This document shows, piece by piece, positions 1-5,233 of a stretch of 5,233 bases of DNA. The notes beneath the pieces are model-generated. The model was given only the letters and a program-made list of their open reading frames with translations. It made no database searches and was not told the origin of the DNA. Position numbers and translations under genes: made by a program. This stretch comes from Pasteurellaceae bacterium (GTDB taxonomy: Bacteria; Pseudomonadota; Gammaproteobacteria; Enterobacterales; Pasteurellaceae), in contig CAAEJV010000027.1 of assembly GCA_900756155.1 (NCBI GenBank), positions 1-5,233 of the forward strand, given 5' to 3'. Within the stretch, counting starts at the first letter, position 1. The number at the start of each line of letters is the position of its first letter.

Positions 1-58
1 GAATGGCGAAAAATATTATGATCAGTTTGATTACGTCAGCTGGTTCAATCAAAAATAA
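1..58 (+). CDS. 3' end of an unidentified upstream gene (partial)
   Basis: Reading from base 2, an open frame runs to a TAA at 56-58 and gives the C-terminal tail NGEKYYDQFDYVSWFNQK. The other two + frames are less convincing: frame 1 meets a TGA at 19-21. The tail is rich in aromatic and charged residues and looks like a soluble C-terminus. The stop lies 9 nt before the rsuA start, with the rsuA ribosome binding site starting at the last bases of this gene. That spacing suggests co-transcription with rsuA and bcr. Eighteen residues are too few to identify the family, and the rest lies outside the window. That it is a real coding tail is inferred from its position and composition. Confidence 0.6.
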   Translation, partial: NGEKYYDQFDYVSWFNQK

Positions 59-61
59 GAG
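57..61 (+). promoter_or_regulatory. Ribosome binding site of rsuA
   Basis: AAGAG lies 6 nt before the ATG at 68. It is a short, moderate match to the Shine-Dalgarno sequence and overlaps the stop codon of the upstream gene. No promoter is visible in the 67 bases before rsuA, which fits read-through from the upstream gene. Confidence 0.5.
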
Positions 62-67
62 TTTACG

Positions 68-766
68 ATGCGACTAGATAAATTTATTGCCGAGAATACA
101 GGTTTAACCCGTTCACAAGCCACCAAGGCCATTCGCCAAAGTGCGGTCAAAATTAATGGTGAAATTGTGAAAAATGGTGCGACTAAAGTAAGCCAAGAAG
201 ATGAAATTTATTTTGAAGATGAATTGTTGCCTTGGGTAGAAGAAGGCCAATATTTTATGTTGCATAAGCCTCAGGGCTACGTTTGCTCTCACGATGACGG
301 TGACTACCCAACTATTTATCAATTCTTTGAACCGCCTCTTTCTGGCAAATTACACAGCGCTGGGCGATTAGATGTGGATACGACAGGACTCGTGCTATTA
401 ACGGATGATGGTCAATGGTCACATCGTATTACTTCACCAAAACATCAATGCGAAAAAACCTATTTAGTCACTTTAGCTGACCCAGTTGAAAACCATTATG
501 CTTCAGCTTGTGAAGAAGGTATTCTGTTACGTGGCGAAAAAGAACCCACTAAACCAGCAAAATTAGAAGTTTTAGATGATTACAACGTGAATCTAACTAT
601 CTCTGAAGGGCGCTATCACCAAGTGAAACGAATGTTTGCGGCACTTGGTAATAAAGTGGTTGCGCTACATCGCTGGAGAATTGGCAACGTTGAATTAGAT
701 GAAAGCTTAGAAGAAGGCGAATTTCGTCCACTCACTCAGGAAGAAATCGACAATTTAGTGAAATAA
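68..766 (+). CDS. rsuA: 16S rRNA pseudouridine(516) synthase RsuA
   Basis: Cytoplasmic enzyme that converts uridine 516 of 16S rRNA to pseudouridine during assembly of the small ribosomal subunit. At 232 residues it matches the usual length (E. coli RsuA, 231). Residues 1-50 form an S4 RNA-binding domain, beginning MRLDKFIAENTGLTR. The RsuA/RluB/E/F-type catalytic domain follows. It shows HKPQGYVCS at 66-74 and the signature GRLDVDTTGLVLLTDDG at 99-115, where D102 is the catalytic aspartate by family knowledge. The C-terminal motif ISEGRYHQVKRMF lies at 178-190. The first ATG fits the conserved RsuA N-terminus and has a ribosome binding site. The stop is 1 nt before bcr, the same rsuA-bcr pairing as in E. 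coli. An uptake signal core falls inside the S4 domain. RluB, RluE and RluF are less likely, because resemblance to RsuA continues through the substrate-specific C-terminal part. Confidence 0.96.
   Translation: MRLDKFIAENTGLTRSQATKAIRQSAVKINGEIVKNGATKVSQEDEIYFEDELLPWVEEGQYFMLHKPQGYVCSHDDGDYPTIYQFFEPPLSGKLHSAGRLDVDTTGLVLLTDDGQWSHRITSPKHQCEKTYLVTLADPVENHYASACEEGILLRGEKEPTKPAKLEVLDDYNVNLTISEGRYHQVKRMFAALGNKVVALHRWRIGNVELDESLEEGEFRPLTQEEIDNLVK
139..147 (+). repeat. DNA uptake signal sequence, perfect core
   Basis: AAGTGCGGT followed by CAAAATTAA matches the Haemophilus-type uptake signal core and its adjoining AT-rich segment. These short dispersed repeats mark DNA for preferential uptake by competent Pasteurellaceae. 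This copy lies inside rsuA and is read as Ser-Ala-Val at residues 25-27. Confidence 0.93.
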
Positions 767-767
767 T

Positions 768-1958
768 ATGAGCCAAAATATTAAACCCACCTTTATTTTT
801 ATCGCCACGCTCGGCATCCTCTCGATGCTACCGCCTTTGGGCGTGGATATGTATATTCCGTCCTTTTTAAATATTGCTGAAGATTTAAATATCAACTCCG
901 AGCAAGTTCAGCATACGCTGACATTCTTTGCTTACGGTATGGCAGCCGGACAATTATTTTGGGGACCTTTTGGCGATAGTTTTGGTCGTAAACCAATTAT
1001 TCTGCTAGGTGTCATTATTGGCGCTATCACCGCTATTATTTTAACAGGCATTCATTCTATTGGTAGCTTCACTGCACTGCGTTTCATTCAAGGTTTCTTT
1101 GGCGCTGCACCCGTTGTACTTTCTGGGGCTTTATTACGGGATTTATTTAGCAAGGATCAGCTCTCTCGGGTCATGTCCACCATTACACTTGTCTTTATGA
1201 TTGCACCGCTTGTTGCACCGGTGATTGGCGGATATATTGTGAAATTTTTCCATTGGCACATGATCTTTTATGTGATCGGTGCAATGGGATTTCTTGCTGC
1301 ATTACTCGTCTTTTTCATTATTCCTGAAACCCATAAACAAGAAAACCGTATTCCACTACGCCTAAATATCATTGCTCGTAACTTTATGATGCTTTCAAAA
1401 CAAAAAGAAGTGTTAGGTTATATGGCGGCCGCCTCTTTTGGATTTGGCGGTTTATTTGCTTTCGTCACAGCCGGGTCTATAGTCTATATCGGTATTTATG
1501 GCATCCCTGTCGATCAATTTGGTTATTTCTTTATGATCAATATCGCCATCATGACAACGGCTTCTTATCTCAATGGGAAATTTGTATTGAAATTGGGTGC
1601 TGAAACCATGTTACGTATTGGTATTGCTGTACAATTCATTTCAGGAATCTGGCTATTTTTAACCGCACTTTTTGATTTTGGTTTTTGGCCAATGGCTATT
1701 GGCGTGGCCTTTTTTGTTGGACAAAATCCATTAATCTCCTCAAATGTCACAGCCTCTATTCTCGAAAAATTCCCAACGATGTCGGGTACCGCAAATTCAT
1801 TAATGGGAAGTGTACGTTTTGGTGTAGGTGCGGTGATAGGTTCCTTGGTAGCGAGCTTTAAAATAGAAACCGCTGCACCAATGCTCTATACAATGACAGC
1901 TTGCGTGGTCATTTCTGCCCTTTCTTATTACTTCCTGACTTATCGAAATGAACGATAA
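768..1958 (+). CDS. bcr: Bcr/CflA family multidrug efflux MFS transporter
   Basis: Inner-membrane major facilitator, probably a proton-driven exporter of drugs. E. coli Bcr confers resistance to bicyclomycin and sulfonamides; the substrate here is inferred. The 396 residues equal the E. coli Bcr length as I recall it. About twelve hydrophobic segments can be traced, the first near 8-29 and the last near 371-391. Motif A, GPFGDSFGRKP, is at 66-76 in the loop between segments 2 and 3. A membrane-embedded aspartate lies at D27 in GVDMYIP, a feature of this family. Segment 5 carries APLVAPVIGG at 146-155, resembling the antiporter motif C. The conserved IPET at 185-188 ends the N-terminal half. 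The ATG lies 1 nt after the rsuA stop and lacks a strong ribosome binding site (GGAAGAAA lies about 21 nt upstream), so translation is probably coupled to rsuA. An uptake signal lies in the gene and another overlaps its stop codon. Confidence 0.93.
   Translation: MSQNIKPTFIFIATLGILSMLPPLGVDMYIPSFLNIAEDLNINSEQVQHTLTFFAYGMAAGQLFWGPFGDSFGRKPIILLGVIIGAITAIILTGIHSIGSFTALRFIQGFFGAAPVVLSGALLRDLFSKDQLSRVMSTITLVFMIAPLVAPVIGGYIVKFFHWHMIFYVIGAMGFLAALLVFFIIPETHKQENRIPLRLNIIARNFMMLSKQKEVLGYMAAASFGFGGLFAFVTAGSIVYIGIYGIPVDQFGYFFMINIAIMTTASYLNGKFVLKLGAETMLRIGIAVQFISGIWLFLTALFDFGFWPMAIGVAFFVGQNPLISSNVTASILEKFPTMSGTANSLMGSVRFGVGAVIGSLVASFKIETAAPMLYTMTACVVISALSYYFLTYRNER
1662..1670 (-). repeat. DNA uptake signal sequence, perfect core
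   Basis: The + strand reads ACCGCACTT, so the uptake core AAGTGCGGT is on the - strand, followed there by an AT-rich run (TAAAAATAG) typical of the full signal. It lies inside bcr and encodes Thr-Ala-Leu at residues 299-301, at the end of a hydrophobic segment. Confidence 0.9.
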
Positions 1959-1966
1959 AGTGCGGT
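1958..1966 (+). repeat. DNA uptake signal sequence overlapping the bcr stop
   Basis: This is a perfect AAGTGCGGT core followed by CAATTTTAAA. Its first base is the last base of the bcr TAA stop codon. It lies 27 nt before the terminator stem. It has no inverted partner nearby, so it is a single signal and not a paired signal acting as a terminator. Confidence 0.93.
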
Positions 1967-1992
1967 CAATTTTAAAGTCAATTTAAAACAAT

Positions 1993-2016
1993 AAAGGCGG
2001 GACTCCCCGCCTTTTT
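1993..2016 (+). terminator. Intrinsic terminator of the rsuA-bcr unit
   Basis: AAAGGCGGG (1993-2001) pairs with CCCGCCTTT (2006-2014) across a four-base loop, ACTC, and the run of T continues to 2016. This nine-pair stem with six GC pairs is the strongest terminator in the window. It lies 34 nt after the bcr stop. Its symmetry (AAA before, TTTTT after) and its position 16 nt past the stop of the convergent symporter gene suggest that it also works on the - strand. There the T tract is shorter and interrupted. Confidence 0.9.
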
Positions 2017-2032
2017 CATATTCCATCAAAAT

Positions 2033-3472
2033 TTATTTCCAAATTCGATGATCTAATACTCGTTTTTTAATTTCAGGATAGAGGTCAATTTTAAATTCAG
2101 GCTCTTTTCCTGCTTTTAATTGACGTTGATAGTCTTTCATTAACTTCCACACAATCGGGGAAAGTAAAACGATCGCGACTAAGTTAATAATTGCCATCAC
2201 AGCCATCACAGTATCCGCAAAATTCCACACAACATTACCTGATTTTACCGAACCGAAATAAACGAAGAATAATACCGATAAACGGAATGCCCATACAAAC
2301 CAAGGTTTATTTTTAATAAAGCGAATGTTACTTTCTGCGTAAGCATAGTTACCGATAATAGAGGAATAAGCGAAAAGCAATAAAATGAAAGCTAAGAAGT
2401 GTACGCCAAACTCCCCAACATGATAACGCAATGCGTTTTGCGTTAAGGAAATACTTTTCAGTGTTTCACTGCCATAGTTATCAGAAAGCAGAATAATTAC
2501 TGCCGTACAAGTACAAACGATCATGGTATCCACAAACACACCAAGCATTTGCACTAAGCCTTGGCTAACCGGATGTTTTACATGAGCAGCTGCTGCGGCA
2601 TTTGGGGCAGAGCCCATCCCCGCTTCATTAGAGAATAATCCACGTTTAATCCCCATCATCATGGCTTTGGAGACTAAAGCACCAAACATACCACCAGCGG
2701 CTGATTGGAAAGTAAAAGCACTTTTGTAAATATTAGCTATCACCGTCGGAATCATATCAATATGCATGCCTAAGATAATTACCGCCATGATTAAATAAAA
2801 GAGTGCCATCATCGGTACTACGCTACTAGAAATGGTCGCAATACGTTTTACACCACCAAAAATAATTGCAGCAGTTAATACCACTAAAAACAGACCTACA
2901 TATTCACCTTGCCAATCCCAAGCATTTTTAGTTGCTTCTACGATTGAGTTTGCTTGAACTGAATTAAATGCAAAACCAAAAGTAAAAATAAGTGATACCG
3001 CAAACGCTACCGCTAAGCAACGTGATTTTAAACCTTGTGTAATATAGTAAGCGGGGCCACCACGGAAAGAACCATCTTTATCTTGAATTTTGAATACCTG
3101 TGCTAAAGTCGATTCAGCAAAAGCACTCGACATCCCAATAAATGCCGTTACCCACATCCAGAATACTGCCCCTTCTCCACCAAGTGCAATGGCTGTTGCC
3201 ACACCACTGATATTACCGACACCAACTCGACTAGCGAGCCCAGTTGCAAACGCTTGGAATGGCGTTAAAGAATTTCCCTCTGCTGCACGTCCAAACCACA
3301 TTTCACGTATACTTGTAGGGAAAAGACGTAACTGCACTAACCCTGTAGTAATGGTAAAAAATAGACCGACACCTAATAAAATAACAATGGTGATATTCCA
3401 TAATGGCTCGTCAAAATGCTCGATAACCCATGTCAATCCTTGTTCAATCCAGTTCCCAAATTCTGTCAACAT
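2033..3472 (-). CDS. Alanine or glycine:cation symporter (AGCS family)
   Basis: Inner-membrane secondary transporter of the sodium:alanine symporter family (TC 2.A.25), expected to import alanine or glycine with Na+; the exact substrate and ion are inferred. The protein has 479 residues from the start chosen here. GGEGAVFWMWVTAFIG at 98-113 fits the family signature. ASRVGVGNISGVA at 80-92 and RGLFSNEAGMGSAP at 277-290 are further conserved blocks. Hydrophobic segments recur from about residue 25 to 445, and a charged cytoplasmic tail rich in Lys and Asp follows. The frame is open to an upstream ATG at 3559, but I chose the ATG at 3472. It has the ribosome binding site AAGTGAGG five bases upstream, and the 29 extra residues (starting MEIQFFFKK) would be encoded by a terminator-like hairpin. 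The gene follows nagK on the same strand. From memory, H. influenzae also has an AGCS transporter next to its nagK (HI0182/HI0183). Confidence 0.93.
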   Translation of the reverse strand: MLTEFGNWIEQGLTWVIEHFDEPLWNITIVILLGVGLFFTITTGLVQLRLFPTSIREMWFGRAAEGNSLTPFQAFATGLASRVGVGNISGVATAIALGGEGAVFWMWVTAFIGMSSAFAESTLAQVFKIQDKDGSFRGGPAYYITQGLKSRCLAVAFAVSLIFTFGFAFNSVQANSIVEATKNAWDWQGEYVGLFLVVLTAAIIFGGVKRIATISSSVVPMMALFYLIMAVIILGMHIDMIPTVIANIYKSAFTFQSAAGGMFGALVSKAMMMGIKRGLFSNEAGMGSAPNAAAAAHVKHPVSQGLVQMLGVFVDTMIVCTCTAVIILLSDNYGSETLKSISLTQNALRYHVGEFGVHFLAFILLLFAYSSIIGNYAYAESNIRFIKNKPWFVWAFRLSVLFFVYFGSVKSGNVVWNFADTVMAVMAIINLVAIVLLSPIVWKLMKDYQRQLKAGKEPEFKIDLYPEIKKRVLDHRIWK

Positions 3473-3477
3473 AAAAA

Positions 3478-3485
3478 CCTCACTT
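3478..3485 (-). promoter_or_regulatory. Ribosome binding site that fixes the symporter start
   Basis: On the - strand AAGTGAGG is followed by TTTTT and then the ATG at 3472, giving a good Shine-Dalgarno match at five bases. The in-frame ATG at 3496 has only AGGAT directly abutting it, too close to work well. The ATG at 3559 has GGATGG overlapping it and nothing correctly spaced. Confidence 0.75.
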
Positions 3486-3520
3486 AAAAAAACCATATCC
3501 TGATTGTAAATAGACAAAAG

Positions 3521-3555
3521 AAAAAATCCAGTTTTCTTAAAGAAAAACTGGATTT
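3521..3555 (-). terminator. Hairpin with T tract after nagK, probable terminator
   Basis: On the - strand a perfect 12-base inverted repeat, AAATCCAGTTTT (3555-3544) and AAAACTGGATTT (3535-3524), encloses an eight-base loop. A T-rich run TTTCTTTT follows, continuing from the TTT of the arm. It begins about 54 nt after the nagK stop, so it is most simply the nagK terminator. The stem has only four GC pairs, so it may be leaky and let nagK transcripts run into the symporter gene. No convincing promoter was found between this hairpin and the symporter start. An attenuator role is therefore possible. Confidence 0.7.
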
Positions 3556-3608
3556 CCATCCTATAATATAAAATTTATTCAAATTTTCGCTGTATTTTTA
3601 GATTAAAT

Positions 3609-4526
3609 CTATTCACAGTTTAAAAATAACGCGGCTGCTCCACGAACACCACCGGAATCACCATGTTTTGCTTTTTTGATTGGTGGTACTTTTGCACTAC
3701 GCATTAAATGAGCAGGCAATGCTTTTGGTAACGCTTCATAAAGATAATCAAAATTCGATAAACCACCGCCGAGCACAACGATATGCGGATCAAATGCAGT
3801 GATAATATTTCCGATAGAAATAGCCGCTAATTCAACAAAAATACGAACAAAATCAACCGCACTTTCCTCTTTCGCATAAAAGCGATCAATAATTTCTTTG
3901 GCTGATAACTCTTCCCCTTTTAAATCACGGTACAACATTTCAAAGCCGCGACCGGAAATATACGTATCTAAACAGGCCTGATTGCCACAACCACATTGAT
4001 AAATAGGTGCTTTATCCCAGCCCAATAATTTTAAGGCATGATAATTTAACTGAAGATGGCCTAACTCACCTGCCATCCCGACTTGTCCTGAGTGAATTTT
4101 GCCATTAATTACAAAACCACCACCAAAGCCCGTCCCCAAAATAAGCCCTAATACAGAAGGATATTGGGTATTTTCTTCATCACAGGCTTCCGAGAGTGCA
4201 AAACAATTTGCATCATTTTCTGCCCGCACTTCACGATCTAAAACGCGTTCAAGATCGGCTAAAATTGGCTTATTATCTGCAACACGAATATTCGTCACTT
4301 CAGCAAGCCCAGTTGTTAAATTAACAAATCCAGGCAAGCCTAAACCTACTGTGCCTTTTTCACCAAAGTGGGCATCCGCGCGTTCTACTAGCGTTTTGAT
4401 CGCCTGTAACCAATCTAGATAATCGGTTTGTGGCGTTGGCACACGCTCGGTATAAAGTTTTTCTAATTTTGCATTAAAAGCAGCCAATTCAATCTTTGTG
4501 CCACCGATATCAATACCGTAATACAT
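3609..4526 (-). CDS. nagK: N-acetyl-D-glucosamine kinase NagK (ROK family)
   Basis: Cytoplasmic kinase that phosphorylates N-acetylglucosamine with ATP to GlcNAc-6-phosphate, salvaging amino sugar from cell wall turnover or the host for the NagA/NagB route. The 305 residues compare with 303 in E. coli NagK, and similarity is end to end. The N-terminal phosphate-binding loop is DIGGTK at 6-11. ENDANCFALSEA at 103-114 holds D105, the expected catalytic base. LGTGFGGGFVINGK at 130-143 is the second glycine-rich block. ELGH at 154-157 with CGCGNQAC at 178-185 gives the ROK zinc ligands H157, C178, C180 and C185. The usual Glu two residues after the last Cys is Asp here. HGDSGGVRGAA near the C-terminus matches NagK rather than generic ROK sugar kinases. 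The ATG has a strong ribosome binding site and a promoter upstream. Glucokinase or NanK are less likely alternatives. Confidence 0.95.
   Translation of the reverse strand: MYYGIDIGGTKIELAAFNAKLEKLYTERVPTPQTDYLDWLQAIKTLVERADAHFGEKGTVGLGLPGFVNLTTGLAEVTNIRVADNKPILADLERVLDREVRAENDANCFALSEACDEENTQYPSVLGLILGTGFGGGFVINGKIHSGQVGMAGELGHLQLNYHALKLLGWDKAPIYQCGCGNQACLDTYISGRGFEMLYRDLKGEELSAKEIIDRFYAKEESAVDFVRIFVELAAISIGNIITAFDPHIVVLGGGLSNFDYLYEALPKALPAHLMRSAKVPPIKKAKHGDSGGVRGAAALFLNCE
3856..3864 (-). repeat. DNA uptake signal sequence, perfect core
   Basis: The + strand reads ACCGCACTT, giving AAGTGCGGT on the - strand followed by the AT-rich TGATTTTG. It lies within nagK in the gene's own orientation and encodes Ser-Ala-Val at residues 222-224. 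Confidence 0.92.
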
Positions 4527-4530
4527 ATTG

Positions 4531-4537
4531 TCTCCTT
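4531..4537 (-). promoter_or_regulatory. Ribosome binding site of nagK
   Basis: AAGGAGA on the - strand is followed by CAAT and the ATG at 4526. This near-consensus Shine-Dalgarno sequence confirms the start codon and is the strongest in the window. Confidence 0.85.
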
Positions 4538-4539
4538 AA

Positions 4540-4548
4540 AAGAGCGGT
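4540..4548 (+). repeat. Degenerate DNA uptake signal, one mismatch
   Basis: AAGAGCGGT differs from the uptake core by one base (A for T at position 4) but keeps the typical downstream segment CAAAATTATTG. It lies in the presumed nagK leader, directly upstream of the ribosome binding site. The conserved flank suggests a decayed or suboptimal signal and not chance. Confidence 0.6.
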
Positions 4549-4562
4549 CAAAATTATTGAAA

Positions 4563-4591
4563 TTTATAGGTTGTATTTTCCTTGAAATCAA
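4563..4591 (-). promoter_or_regulatory. Predicted sigma70 promoter of nagK
   Basis: On the - strand a -35 box TTGATT (4591-4586) and a -10 box TATAAA (4568-4563) are separated by exactly 17 bases. Four of six and five of six positions match consensus. Transcription would start near 4556, leaving a leader of about 30 nt with the ribosome binding site. It lies downstream of the pgpB terminator, giving nagK its own promoter. The call is from pattern only. Confidence 0.6.
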
Positions 4592-4632
4592 AATGAAAAT
4601 CCATGACAAAAATCATATTTTCTACAAGCAAT

Positions 4633-4667
4633 AAAAAAGACCGACTTTATCACTAAAACCGGTCTTT
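4633..4667 (-). terminator. Intrinsic terminator of pgpB
   Basis: On the - strand AAAGACCG (4667-4660) pairs with CGGTCTTT (4643-4636) across a 16-base loop, and the run of T continues to six bases (4638-4633). It starts 4 nt after the pgpB stop codon. The loop is long, but the T tract and position make it a convincing terminator that separates pgpB from nagK. Confidence 0.82.
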
Positions 4668-4671
4668 GATG

Positions 4672-5233
4672 TTATTTATTGTTAAACAAGCCTTTCTTCT
4701 GTAAGAAACCAAAAATAATCAAATGAACAATCCATGCCGAAATTATCGCCACAAATAAATCAATTGGATAATGCATTCCAAGGCGGACTCGGCTAATCAA
4801 CATTAATACGCCCCAAATGGTCATGGCACCAATCAGTAATTCCGCTTTAAAAGAACGTTTCCCTAATAATTGGCTGAATCCGACGGCTAACATAAGCCAA
4901 GTGGCTGCAAAAATAGAATGTCCTGATGGGAAAGAATACCCCGTTTCATCTTCATAATGCGCTTTTAACCAAGCCGGTGTATCCGCTTGTGTAGAATAAA
5001 ATTTATCCACTAATTTTGCACGTTCTGAACGATCTTGATGATAAAAAGCATCTGTCGTACTTTCTGTTTTTTCTGCTAAATAGACGGTGAAAGGACGTGG
5101 CTCGGCAAAAACCGTTTTTAAACCTGTTTTAATTACTTGTGTAGATAATACCGACAGGCCCATTACAATCACGCCCATAATCCACTGTTTACGGTTTTCA
5201 AAAAGAAAACGGAAAAGTAAAGCAAACACACCA
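4672..5233 (-). CDS. pgpB: Phosphatidylglycerophosphatase B, PAP2 family (5' partial)
   Basis: Membrane phosphatase of the PAP2 superfamily. PgpB removes phosphate from phosphatidylglycerophosphate and, in E. coli, also from undecaprenyl diphosphate and other lipid phosphates on the periplasmic side of the inner membrane. Counting from the GTG at 5229, all three PAP2 motifs are present: C1 KTVFAEPRP at 38-46, C2 PSGH at 101-104 and C3 SRVRLGMHYPID at 146-157. The catalytic residues are expected to be H104, H153 and D157. Hydrophobic segments lie near 14-33, 105-122, 129-147 and 157-176. The 55-residue charged stretch between C1 and C2 resembles the periplasmic insert of E. coli PgpB. The frame stays open to the window edge. 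By comparison with E. coli (254 residues) about 55-60 N-terminal residues are missing, so the GTG is not the real start. BacA-independent undecaprenyl pyrophosphatase (YbjG/LpxT-like) is the alternative, but the length and insert favour PgpB. Confidence 0.88.
   Translation of the reverse strand, partial: GVFALLFRFLFENRKQWIMGVIVMGLSVLSTQVIKTGLKTVFAEPRPFTVYLAEKTESTTDAFYHQDRSERAKLVDKFYSTQADTPAWLKAHYEDETGYSFPSGHSIFAATWLMLAVGFSQLLGKRSFKAELLIGAMTIWGVLMLISRVRLGMHYPIDLFVAIISAWIVHLIIFGFLQKKGLFNNK

Noticed and set aside
113..322. 69-codon open frame on the - strand
   Set aside because: It is antisense within rsuA, with no ribosome binding site or recognisable motif.
1565..1750. 61-codon open frame on the - strand
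   Set aside because: It is antisense within bcr, and nothing supports it as a gene.
1826..1834. AGGTGCGGT in bcr as a further uptake signal
   Set aside because: It has one mismatch in the core and lacks the typical AT-rich downstream element (GATAGG follows), so it is probably chance.
3090..3503. 137-codon open frame on the + strand
   Set aside because: It is antisense to the well-supported symporter gene, has no recognisable domain or good ribosome binding site, and its composition (many Pro, Ser, Thr and Asn) is that of a shadow frame.
3473..3608. Glycine riboswitch upstream of the symporter
   Set aside because: Such riboswitches precede some AGCS genes, but the gap holds none of the conserved GC-rich core of the glycine aptamer. 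It is AT-rich apart from the simple hairpin.
4099..4422. 107-codon open frame on the + strand
   Set aside because: It lies wholly antisense within nagK, is rich in Ser, Lys and Pro with no family resemblance, and is explained by codon use of nagK.
3609..5233. pgpB, nagK and the symporter as one functional operon
   Set aside because: A terminator follows pgpB and nagK has its own promoter and ribosome binding site, so co-direction alone does not make an operon. nagK-symporter read-through remains open.

Overview
The window looks like chromosomal DNA from a Pasteurellaceae bacterium, most likely Haemophilus or a close relative. It is AT-rich. It carries four perfect copies of the Haemophilus-type DNA uptake signal core (AAGTGCGGT or its complement), plus one copy with a single mismatch. 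The proteins resemble gammaproteobacterial housekeeping families over their full length. The species cannot be fixed from the sequence alone.

Layout, left to right. On the + strand, bases 1-58 hold the last 18 codons of an unidentified gene. After 9 nt comes rsuA (16S rRNA pseudouridine-516 synthase), and after a further 1 nt bcr (Bcr/CflA drug efflux transporter of the major facilitator superfamily). The tight spacing suggests one transcription unit, and it ends at a GC-rich intrinsic terminator at 1993-2016. On the - strand, running towards that unit, are three genes. They are an alanine/glycine:cation symporter of the AGCS family (2033-3472), nagK (N-acetylglucosamine kinase, 3609-4526) and the C-terminal part of pgpB (PAP2-type membrane phosphatase, 4672 to the window edge). 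Hairpins followed by T tracts lie after pgpB and after nagK. nagK also has a good sigma70-like promoter in front of it, so the three genes are probably mainly separate units despite sharing a direction.

Functionally this is a mixed housekeeping segment: ribosomal RNA modification with a linked efflux pump, amino acid uptake, amino sugar salvage, and lipid phosphate metabolism of the envelope. There is no mobile element, CRISPR array, toxin-antitoxin pair, phage gene or RNA gene. No gene-free stretch exceeds 150 bp. I found no convincing undescribed system. The points worth a second look are small: the true start of the symporter, the hairpin between nagK and the symporter, and uptake signals that appear to set the local protein sequence in RsuA and NagK.
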